DNA of 23,986 nt, from assembly GCA_009602725.1 (NCBI GenBank), contig WELB01000050.1:1-23986 (forward strand), read 5' to 3'. The notes under the pieces were generated by a model, which was given only the letters and a program-made list of their open reading frames with translations, had not been told where the DNA came from and ran no database searches. Below, piece after piece: positions 1 through 15,200 of the stretch. The position numbers and the translations under genes are program-made. The first letter of the stretch is position 1; every line of letters begins with the position of its first letter. This DNA comes from Spirogloea muscicola. Taxonomy: Eukaryota > Streptophyta > Zygnematophyceae > Spirogloeales > Spirogloeaceae.

Positions 1-1
1 G

Positions 2-4383
<4,382 letters not shown>

Positions 4384-4721
4384 AATGTGTCCATATTACG
4401 TACAGTGCAGTCTGTGACTAGTGCACCAGTTGGTGCGCACATGACATAGAGCTTCTTCCTGTATACTAATGTATCCATCTCCATTCTTACTGCCCTAGTA
4501 TGGGTGGTTTGACAATCTATTGACCACTAAAAATGATGAACGATTGCAAATCACAACCAGGGCCTCCTGTAGGGTAAGCATACGCTAGTGGTGAGCACAT
4601 AATCTGCTGCAGATGTTGGCTTCCTGTCAAAAACTTTTAATCCAGTGCTTCTTGCGCTTGCCAACAACAAGGTCAATCATATGCAGGATTGACTTTCCGA
4701 TACATGCATGGGTAACGAGTG

Positions 4722-4726
4722 TGTAA
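4722..4726 (+). terminator. Possible CLPX poly(A) signal TGTAA
   Basis: This TGTAA on the plus strand lies about 340 bases after the CLPX stop, and I noticed none nearer. A single five-base word is weak evidence. Confidence 0.25.
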
Positions 4727-5291
4727 ACGACTGTCAAGCATGTACAGAGTGCTGTCAGAAAAGGCTTGCATGCTAGTTGTTTTGGAATTTGAGGATGTAC
4801 GAGGGACTTGATGCGTTGGTATAGTAGAAGCTCGCGTAGGCTGCAGTGCCCAGCCGCTTCATAACAGAGCTGTTGATGACTCTTATATGAAGCCAAGCAT
4901 GTGGCAGCACTCTGACAGACTAAGCATCCATCACAATGGCTCCAACTTTCAGCTTGGTAGTTGTGACAAATCAACAGCAAATGGGAAAACGATATTAGGA
5001 GTCTTAGAAGCGTATCAGAAAAGGATCCACCGAAGCCTGGTTCATTTCGTTTTCTTACTTCTATGTATACGAATATTAGCAGAGGCAAGTTCTGCATTTC
5101 AACCTCAGGTCTGCGTCCGTCTGCAACTACATCAGACCTACAGTCAAGTGCAGCTTGATGCAAGACTACACATTAACCAGATCCATAAATTGACATGGTA
5201 TATAATTGTTCGTTTCAGATATGGTTGATATGCTTACAATAAGCTGTACTGATGATGTTCTGCAACAACGGCACTGCCAATGAAGACTTTC

Positions 5292-5296
5292 TTACA
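5292..5296 (-). terminator. Candidate ACC poly(A) signal TGTAA
   Basis: The minus strand reads TTGTAAG about 65 bases after the ACC stop. TGTAA is the common poly(A) signal of chlorophyte nuclear genes. A second copy lies at 5234-5238 on the same strand. The short distance supports 5359 as the true end of the gene. The motif is short, so the call is tentative. Confidence 0.45.
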
Positions 5297-5358
5297 ATCG
5301 CCATATACATCAGTACATGATAAGCCTGCAGAGAATATCTATTGCCAAGCACTGTACT

Positions 5359-8300
5359 TCACGGGCTTGAAGATTGCAAGTCGTTGGAATTAGCAAGCCG
5401 CTGCTTGAGGTGCTTGTAGAAGAATGATCGACAAGTTCTCCATGGAACTATCTTCTGGATGGCCCCCTTGGCCAACATCCGTTCGGGTGTGTCGTGGAGG
5501 TCTGCAAATTTGAGGGCAACCTGCAAAGGCGGGATACCACAGGTATGCAAGGTATCAACATGCAGCACAGTTTCACAGATGAAAGAAGAATCTGAAAGTG
5601 ACTAAGAACACTTGACGTGATATCAAAGCTAAGAGATAGGCAAAGGCCTCTTCCTTGCATCTATAAGTCAATGCAGGACAGAAGGCACTTGTGCAAGGCG
5701 AGAGAGTTGCAGCACTGCTATAGTCTGTGCTGGAGTTTGACATCTAGCACCTATGTCGAACTTGGAATTGGCGTTCCACACCTGCTGATAGATTGGCAGC
5801 AAAGCCCTTTCCCGGTCTGCAATGAGGTGAGACACATCCTCTTGCTGAACCGATTCCTGCTTGCTGGTAAGCTGCACATCCTTGTGCTTAAGAGCAATCA
5901 AGGTGGGGTCGAGTCGATGCATGGTCTTGACGAGTTCAGCTCTTCGAAATTTGATCTCCACCATTCCTTCGGGCTCCAGCACGCCACCTCGAGCAGACTG
6001 CTCATGGGTGCAAGCAATCACCGAACTTGTCATGGAGGGGAAGCTGCTGACTCGCGACCTGTTCTCCTGGCATGCATCGAGACCACTCATATGCAACTTG
6101 AGTGCGGCATTGCTGTAACAACGGCTTGCTTTCGTTCACCTCGTCTGCAAACATCTCAATCTTGGAAGGGTTGATCTTGCTGTCAAGGACCACCCAGGCT
6201 CCTCCACGGAGCTCTCCGGTCTTCGGAATATACACAATAACGGGCTGGCTATACGTCCTCAGTACCTCCACTATCTGGGAGCCGGCCTGCACGGAAACGG
6301 AACGACGAAAGCTCACTTGTGTCTGTCATGCAAGCTGTGGATCAGCAAAGAGTCAAGAGCTCCTTGCTCAGGAATGACTATGCTACGTCGCGATTGACCA
6401 TGATGGGTAGCTCAGGCTGGTTAGCTTCGACCTGGAGGATGCCCTCAAGGAGGTCCTGCTGCCCTCCAGAGAACCCTCGCCAATTGGCGAGTACGAAGAG
6501 GGGCAGGCCCTCCCTGTGGAAGTCACGCATGGCCTGCGCAGTCTTGAGTGCAGAGTCGGGGAACCACACTTGGCCGGCTCTCTGGATCACCCGCTCGTGC
6601 GTATGTGGCTGGCCTGGATCTGCGATGATTGTCTGACACCAGGCAGAGGTACAGAAAGGGCAGGGGTTGCTGATATCATGCATGTTCATAAGGTGCCTTG
6701 CCTCTATATTGAACAAACTATCGAAAGAGAAAGCCTCACTAAGCAGATTGAAGGCAATCAGTAGACTAATGTTGCAGTCGGATCAGAAAAGTGATCGTCT
6801 GCAGAAAATTAGAGCATCTGCAGTAGTGCATGACGTGATCAGTATGCGTAAAGGGCCTGCTGTTTGCACACCTGGCTCACAGTGGCGGTTTCGACAGCGA
6901 CGACGGCCAGCGGGATGCCGCCCAGCCTGGCCCTCCCGGTGATGACGGTCTGAGCCCAGTCAGTGTGGCTCTGGGTGAAGCTGCCTCTGTCGAAGATGCC
7001 GCCAGCCCACACGCCGTCTGCACCCAGTTCGCCTTCAATGGCCGCCAGTGGCTTGCAGGAGGTGGTCGGCGTGTACTCGACAGGTCGGTCGTTGGGGTCT
7101 GTGCTTGGCAGGACTGGTAGCGGGCCTCCAGTCCTGGCGGGCACGTAGCTGAGCCACCGCAGGATGGCCAGAACACCCTCATAATCGTCTGCGACGGTCT
7201 GCAATGATAAAAGACAATGATGAAGATGGACTTCAACCAAAGCCTAAGAACATAGACTCAATTCATTTGAATGCGGTTGTACTATGATCCTCAACCTAGA
7301 CTTTGTACTTACTGATTGACACAGTAATCATTCCCTTGCGGACAGTTCAGCTTCAAGCCAGATCCACACTCTAGTCAAGAGCCATGGGCTCAAGAATCAG
7401 CGCAGGCTACCTATGAAATCACACTAGTTGCAAAATAAGCATACTGCTTCACTGTACTGAGCACTGCTTTACAGATTCACATGCCAGAGCTTGCCTGATG
7501 AGTGACGCCGCTGGCAGTCATTATACGGGGGCCTCCCAGCTGCAAGTGGGAGCTGTACACTTCTTTGCCCAGGAGCTTGTTCAGAGCCGCGTAGCCGGTG
7601 AGGATGATGGGCTGGTCCACACGCTGTACAACACTCATGCAATGTCAACTATGGAGCAGATCTCTTTCATTGCAGTTGCTTGAGGCGCACAAGCCATCTG
7701 CAGCTCTGCAAAGCGATGCACGTACAAGATTGCCTACTTGCAAGAATGTCTACTTGCCATCACCTGAATGCAGCGGACACCAAGGCGAGCCAAGTAGGCG
7801 CCTATGCCAACCGTTCGTCCACTCACAAATGTCAATGTGCACGGGAGCTCACTGATTAAGATCAATAGCGAGATATGCCCACTTGGTCAGGCTGCGTTCT
7901 TAGCTTGGAGTACAGCAAATCCGAACACTTGGAGAAATCATGTCTACATTCAGTATTAGTCAGCCTTGATTTTGTTTCTCAGTACTGTCAATGCGTTGCT
8001 CATCTGATCTGTCTTTGCAGAAGTGAACGGTCAGATGCCTTCATCAACAACCTGTAGGCCTTAGCAAACGCGCTGGCGACTGCGCCACTACCAGAGAGGT
8101 TCTCCACACCCAGCCCCTCCTCCTCGCCAATAATGTCAACTATTTTCCACCTCAGTTGGCCGGACGCCAAAGTTAGCTTCTCAGCTAGCACAGACTTCCC
8201 AATCCTGCTTCCACACACAAGCACAGCCGAGCGCTGATGAGGACAATGTCAGAATGTGTCATGCCAGAGAGCCTGCAACAAAACCTTCACATGTAGTGAA

Positions 8301-9284
8301 CGTCAGTGGATTACGAATTTCAAGCAGTTGTCTTGGCTAACTATTACTAAGAACCCGGAGGAGGATACCATTCAAATAGAAGAGAGACTGAGGGAAGGAT
8401 GAACAAGTGAAAGACAGAAGGGTAAGTCAAAAGGTGAGAGACATAGCTAACAGACCACCTGAGAAAAAGAGGGTAACAAGAGGCAGGACAATGGAGACAG
8501 TCGTGGACAAAGCAAAGGCTTGTAGAGAGGCTGGAGAGCTGCGAGTGCTGCTTCAAGAGCGAAGCAGCAAATGAGAAGGACTCAATCACCTGCAGTAGTC
8601 CTTCTCATCAAGATAGAGGTACTGAAAGCCAGAGTTGGGATTCTCGGGGTCCACCCACTCGACTTTGAAGCAAGAGCGAACCTCCTCTGCCAGGCCAACA
8701 CGGGCACCAGAGTTTGCAGCAATATAAACCAGGGGGACGCCCTTGCGTCCAGCAAGCGCTGCCATTGCCTGTTGATCAATGCATGTCAGGCAGACAGACA
8801 CTCCACATGCTTAGCGAGTTGAGAAAGACTCCCTACAAAGTGTCAGTAGCATCTTCTGATCAGTTTGCAAGCGTGCAAAGCAAAGAGGGACACGACCTGG
8901 AGAAGATGTCAGGCCACAAGAGCGCCTTGAAGTTAAGCATTGGGAAAGTTGCTGTAATGCAGACTCTGAAGATTATCTAGCAGCTAAAGACTTAAATGGG
9001 TCCTGTACCAGAAAGAAGGCATCCTCCTTCGGACCAAAGGCTCCCCATTTGTGGGTGATATCATTGGCAATCAGAAGCATCTCCCGCCCTTGGGGCACGT
9101 CTGCTGTCCGCAGGAAGATGGACCAGCCCACCATGCCGAGCTTGTTACATCCTGGGGACACTTCAATTTCCTCAAGATCTGAGCCCGATTTACCAGATCC
9201 AGCCATCACCAGCTCCATAGCTGAGAAGGTATCTGCTGCCGTATGTAACGGAGTCATGGTCTCCCTAAAGGCAGCTTCAAATAG
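5359..9284 (-). other. ACC carboxyltransferase domain (exons 33-42)
   Basis: This half moves the carboxyl group from biotin to acetyl-CoA. Visible blocks: [12 protein letters not shown] and [10 protein letters not shown] (exon 33), [16 protein letters not shown] (exon 34), [19 protein letters not shown] (exon 35), [10 protein letters not shown] (exon 36), [17 protein letters not shown] (exon 37), [17 protein letters not shown] (exon 38), [22 protein letters not shown] and [13 protein letters not shown] (exon 39), [17 protein letters not shown] (exon 40), [14 protein letters not shown] (exon 41) and [11 protein letters not shown] and RSFFYKHL (exon 42). The oxyanion and CoA-binding blocks are present. 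The protein stops about 13 residues after FFYKHLKQ, whereas plant and animal enzymes carry roughly 90-110 more. Intron 34 (8589-8205) is over 300 bases and pyrimidine-rich on the coding strand. Confidence 0.94.
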
Positions 9285-12200
9285 CTGCAGCCAGAGGGTA
9301 TTGGCATCACAAATTACAGCAGTGAGCAGGCATGGATTGCAAGTATGTGTATGTGTCTGAGCAGGATTGGCCAAAGTAACACGTCAATGCAGCAACTTTA
9401 CAGCATGTTGGTGCAAAATGGACAGGCTAGCCAAAAGAGAGTTGCATTGTCTTGGGAAATTACTGTGAGAAAGTCGTAACAATAGGTGGTCTTGGCACGC
9501 AATGCCAACACCCGCCGCTGCTCAAGTGGCCGTAGAAGCGGGTAAGGAGAGTCTAAGCGTTGCAAATGCATCGAGCCAGTCGGCGCATCCGGCGCCGAAG
9601 AGTACACAGCGCCCTCGCAGCCTGGACGTCCTGCCTCTCTGTAGATCTGCTACAGAGATCCAGGATTGGAGGTCTATAAAAGTGGCATGCAAAACTCAAC
9701 ATGTGATCCTCAGCAAACCCACAACCAAGCTGGTGTCACATAAACTGCTAGACAAGAGATCCTATGGCCTGTCCTCGAGAGGCCATGCACCAACACTAGC
9801 ATGGATGCTTTGCAGGTCCACAGGAGGACAGCATGCTCAAAATACCTCCACAACTGGAAAATGGCCACTCGGATTGACGATCAGCACCCTCCAAGCACCG
9901 TCATTGCTACCTTCAGATTTCATCCTCAGTCGCAGCTCCACAACTTTCACTGATAGCCGATGCAATCTGAGACGATGTAATGCTTCCAGTTCCTTGCCGA
10001 GCCCCTCCAGCTTGGCAACCGTCTCAGCTAGCGCTGCCATTGACAAATCCATCAGAAAGTCGCGCAGCTCAGGACTAAAATTTCAGAGGCAAGATGGCCT
10101 CAGCGGCAGATAAGCTGGCTACTGCATGCTATCGTGATCAGCTGGCCTGTGCGAGTCGCATTGACGATTCCACCTGCTTGATGACCTGCTGGCCAAAGTT
10201 GGACTGAGCGCAGCACCGAGATGAAGAGGTGGGCGTGCTCAGGGTGGCGTGCTACATGGTGAGACCGCATCTCCAACTCTTCCAGACCGCCCTGCATGAG
10301 ATTTGAGTCAGAGCCCAGTCAGCAGCTACTATATCGTATCACCTAGTATGTGCTCAAAGAAGAATCTCTGGCGAACATGTGTGTGGAAGTGATTGCCTGT
10401 ATGGAAGTTGCGAGATGCTCCTGCAAGGTACTCAAAGTGACTCCAGTCGTCTCTCCCGCCAAGGCAGCAGTAGTAGCAGAAGAGTGCATGCCCGCAGTAT
10501 GATTATATGGCAGTGAGTCTGGAGGCCTTGCCGCTGTCGACTGAAGCTGCTCAAGATCTGGTAAGAAGCTGTCGTCCTCTTGCATGACGCTATTCGCAGC
10601 AATCAGTTCTCTTGGAGGCCTCACCAGGGCCCGGACAAAGGCCCTCTGCGCCCTTGATGCCCTATCAACGACAAAATACATGTGCCACTGCAGGTCGCTG
10701 GAGCGCTCGTAATGGATTTCTTCAAATTGGCTGAGCTTGTCCTGTGAGAGAAAGAAAACCTGCACGATGCTCAGGCCAGGCCATCCTGCAACTATTTGTA
10801 AGGTTTCTAAGGACATGCCTAGCTTCAATCAGGAAGTGGAAGAATGGTGCCTACCAGCTCCAGGAGGTTAGCTAGAGGAGGCTCGACATGCCGAAGGAGC
10901 GGTTGTTCCATGTAGCGTTGCTCTGTGTCCGACCAGTGGAAGCAGTGCCGTAGCGGAGACTTGTGCGGCTGCTCTGACTGAGGCGAGTGAGGAGCGTCAC
11001 TATCACAAACTTTCATATCTGGATCAGCAGTGAACGACATTTGTCTTCCATCTTCGCTTTGGAAGTGAGCTTGACGAAGGTCGGCTGCTGGTTGCAGCAT
11101 ACAGCTGACCACTCCTACACCGGCCTGGTGGTGCAGGACAAAGCCACCTTGCCCTTCAAGCAGGCCAACCACCAATTCGGCGTCCTTGGCTTCACCCGAT
11201 GCGCTCCTTAAGCTGCGAACCATCAAGATATATTGTAATAATAGCAGCAGGATACTGTCTGAGCCGAGACTTGTAGTAGAGCTAGACTCGGCGAGCAGGA
11301 GCTGCCAGCAGCATAGAAAGTCCATCAGCGGCCTGTTCAGCGCTTTGTCGAGTACATAGGAGATGGCCATGCTAAAGTATGCCGAAGAGGAGCACTGCTC
11401 GACATTCGTGTAATACAGAAGAAGGACAACACAGAAGGACAACAGTGCAATTTTGCAACAGGCCACTGTCCTCTCAACGAACAGTCAGCTAGCTTCTCTA
11501 ACACCATACCAGCACGCAGACAGTTTTGGTCACAGTCATACTTAGCGAGGGGGCATGACGCAGGAAGATTTCCGGTGGCCGTAGGCAGCCTGGCGACCAC
11601 GTGCAGGACGTTGCCATATCCAGAAGGAACTCCCACAAAAGTATGCTGCCTTGCAAAGTGTTTCTTGCCATCCTTTGCCACCCTTTCTTTCAAGGGACTA
11701 TCTCCTTTCTCTGCCACTGGCTCCAGGTGCTTCAACACCCACTCCCCACATGCGGCTATTAGAGCGTGTTTCACAGCAGCAGGGATGAGCTCCAGAGCAA
11801 GCACCACCACCATGGCTCCCCACCTTTTCACTCCCCTGATCACCAGATGCAGAAGACAACGTTGTCATACTTTGAGTCGCTTTAGTATAGTTGGAGGACC
11901 CACAGGATGAAGAAGCACTTGTTCGAGCATATGTCAACTGCTGATGTTGGTCCAATCCATCAATGAGTACATCAAGGCCTCAGAAGCCTCTGTGAGTAGC
12001 GCACGCATGGTGTCCATGACCTTTCTGCTAGTTTTCAGATGCACTTCAGCACAAGGGGCACATATTCAACCTGCTTCTTGGGATTGTCGTGCCCTGCGAC
12101 GTATCTTCTAGTGGTAGAGGTGGATTCTCCTCCCAGAACTCCCAAGTAGCTATGAGAGAACTGTCATGCCACTGTATCACGATGGAGCCTGTCTCCAGGT

Positions 12201-15200
12201 ACAACTGCACGTACAAGAGGAGACATTCAATGGTAAGCATTTATCTCCTCATATCTGCACGAGGTCTTCACACACAAAGGCACGCTGCAACCTGCACAGA
12301 ACTACGATATGGCGACCTACAATGTACAACCTCGTACAATTTCTGTTGACATTGCACTCCTGTTTCGTATAAGCAGCAAAGAATGTACTTCTTGCATGGC
12401 CGACGGCCGACCCCAGCAACAAGCACATACTCGCAGCTGACCTCATACAGCCGTCGGATGTAGGCCTCTGTTGCAGCAGCTTGTACAATAGGCTCTTCAT
12501 GTGCAATGAGGATTGCAAGGACGTCGTCTACATGTCCTAGTGACTCGTCCATTAAAGACTCAATCTGCTCCTCCTTGCTCAGGTTGGTGACATCGTTTGA
12601 AGTTCCAAAAGTGGAGTTGATGTCAAGGCTATCAAGGTCAGCAGCAGACAGCTTGCGTGTAATGACTCTTCTCAGCTTGTTGTGTTCACCAGCCTGGAGG
12701 AGCTGGTTAGCCTTCAGTGCTACCTGTGATACGGAACAGGCACGCTAGCCTAAGCGAGGTATTGTTCTCCAGATATGGTGACAATGCATCTGAGTATTGC
12801 AGCGCCTTAGTAGCTGAAGTCTGTTCATAAAGTTCGTCATTTTCGCATATTGTGCATATGCGTGCTACAAGAAAGTTTCGGGCTGTGAGGCAATTTGGTA
12901 CCTCGATATATGCTGAACCTTGCATCACTGCCATGCGTTCAAGCTCGTTGCAGAAGGTGCCCGGTAGTGAAAATCTATCCAGGAGTGCAATGACCAACCT
13001 GTTCTTCAGTTTCAAAGCCTGCACACACCTCGAGTCTGCTCATGTCACCATGCTGGATTGTGCAACGCTGACATACATCAGGAGGCCTCATCTCAGCACC
13101 AGCTTTAGTCAATGGAATAGATCGGAGGCCACTCGTGATGACCTCTTTGGTCAACCTTGGTTGGTCTCTGCACTGTTAGCTAGATGATCAGGAGCCTTGC
13201 CTGGTGAGAAATCATGATAGCCACTACGTTGCTCAGAGCCTCCTTGTGCTCCCTTCGAAGGCTCTCAATGATCTCAGCCTAGAAACACCGCAAGCACGAA
13301 CTGTCAAAAAATCTTGTAAGAGCTGGTCCCCATGCATGGTACAGGAAGTATGAAGGCGCGTGGCTTCAGAGCCTTTACCTCGTCCTTGGTAACACTGAAT
13401 GGTTCTTCGACGGTCAAGTACTCCACAAGAAGTTGCTGAATGAAAGAGGTCTTGAACTGAGATCCCCCACTCTCATGTAGGCCGACAAGATCCAGCAGGG
13501 GAGCCAGCAGTGATTCTTGAGCTGCCCTGTCCTTGTCGGACAGGTCATCGAGTGAGTCCTGCATGATAATCAGACATGCAACATTTGACGTCCTGACATA
13601 CATTGACCATGTTCTGACTTGGCTGTAAGTCGGTGCTCATAAGTCACTGTTGGATCGATACTTGCAAGCACTTCTGTGTGGTGCCCCGGCTGGTTAGGAA
13701 TTGCATTCATTTTCCTTCAAAATGATAGTAGCCGATTGCAAGCCTAAGCATCAGCTGAAAAGCATGTATCATAGACCTGACCTGCATCACATTCTTCAAG
13801 ATGCAGGCAGGAAACCGGCCGTCTTTGGCTGCTGCTCCACTTATGTCTTCCAGCTGCGAGTGATCAATGGCTTCAAATGAGATGGGACTGGTATTTGAGG
13901 TCAGTAAAGCTCTGTTATTTGCTTAACGCTGAAGAGGTGGATGCGTGATACAAGTGACCTGCAGTCCTTGAAGAGGATTGTACACGGGTTACAAGACACG
14001 GGATGAGCATTACCTTGTCTCGCAGCTCTTTGGGTAACTGGTTGCAGTGGACCGCAAAGCTTTCCTCCCATTGGAGACTCGCAAGTTGATCATCTTCCAG
14101 GGACACTTGCAGATCGGCCACGATCTATGGGCACATACAACAGGTAGGTTACCTGTCACCTCCAGGGTGTGTACTGTATAATTTGCAAGCGGCCCCATTG
14201 TGAGTTACCCTGTTGTGAATCTGGCATCATTGCAGATCTTCAAACGGCCCCCATGCTGCTTGACACATGGTGGCATTCATGAAGACTGCCATAGCAAGAC
14301 GTATTCAGCTCCACTTGTCACTGACCTCTTGCACATCGTGTTGGTAGCCTGCCAGCACCATCCTGGCACGGTTTGCTGCAAGCGAAAGCTTCTGGTGGCT
14401 CTTGTTGTGTTCAGGTATTGGCTTGCCAAGGACAGGGAATGGCGACATGAAGGGAAGAGCGCGCCGAACAGTGGAGGGGTCGTCCAATTCGACCATCGCA
14501 ATCAAATCTCCTGCCTATCTCAGATTGGCAGCTTCATTTGAAGAGTCAGCAGACAGGAATATAGAGAGTAGAAGGGGAGTAAGGGACGTGCTATAGGCTG
14601 TTGCAGAGGCAGCAGTCAAACGGCTCCCATGTTGTTGCATTCTATCTAGCACGCCTCGCAAACATGATGTGCATATTGCAGGGCCTGGCGACTGGTATGT
14701 CACACAATTGTTGCTGCGTTTCAAGACCCCTGGATGCTTACTTCGAATGTACCTGCATGACCTGACCTTCACTCATGCATAATGTGATCCGCCCTGCTGC
14801 CGTTGCAATCAGTGGCATTGTCATTTTCATGACCTCCATCTCGGCAAAAGCAGTACTTGCAACAATTTCGCTGTCATTGGCCACAAGTAGCCTGACCAGC
14901 TTTCCTGGACTTGGAGCTACCAGCTTGGAGGGGTCAAATTCGTTCTGCAGCAAGTAGCAGCATTGAATCAGGACTGCACTGCACATATCAATGGCTTCAC
15001 GCACGGCTTCAATGTCTCTGTCTTTTGCTGTTCATATACTTACTTGCAGAAGGCAGATGCGCCCATCAATGAGAAGTCGCGTACCCCCCAACTCCTCCTC
15101 CGCGTACACCACATGGCTATTTCCATCCAGCTATGTCGAGGAAGGTGCAATGTGCAAGTGTCAAAAGTCGCAACTTGTAGAAAGCAGAATCCATGTAGAT

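Larger units (their letters stand above)
4384..5358. other. Intergenic 3'-3' region between CLPX and ACC
   Basis: This gap of about 1 kb separates the CLPX stop from the convergent ACC stop. It should hold both 3' untranslated regions. Open frames here, such as 5163-4627 on the minus strand, show no family motif, are rich in Cys and Leu runs, and have no splice-supported link to either gene. I see no RNA gene, repeat array or mobile element. Confidence 0.7.

Noticed and set aside
4627-5163. 178-codon minus-strand open frame in the CLPX-ACC gap
   Set aside because: No conserved motif, biased towards Cys and Leu, and no match to the missing ACC C-terminal extension. Probably chance in 3' UTR sequence.
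5617-6174. 185-codon plus-strand open frame
   Set aside because: It is antisense to ACC exon 41 and part of exon 40.
9502-10113. 203-codon plus-strand open frame
   Set aside because: It is antisense to ACC exons 31 and 32, whose minus-strand translation matches the family.
10189-10204. 16-base GT...AG mini-intron in ACC exon 30
   Set aside because: It would fix the frame, but introns this short are known only in a few unusual lineages, and all others here are far longer. An indel is more likely.
12707-12901. Continuation of the ACC exon 24 frame to the LACLFRIT region
   Set aside because: The open frame continues by chance. The family block requires SAYIE to join VALKANQLL, so this stretch is an intron.
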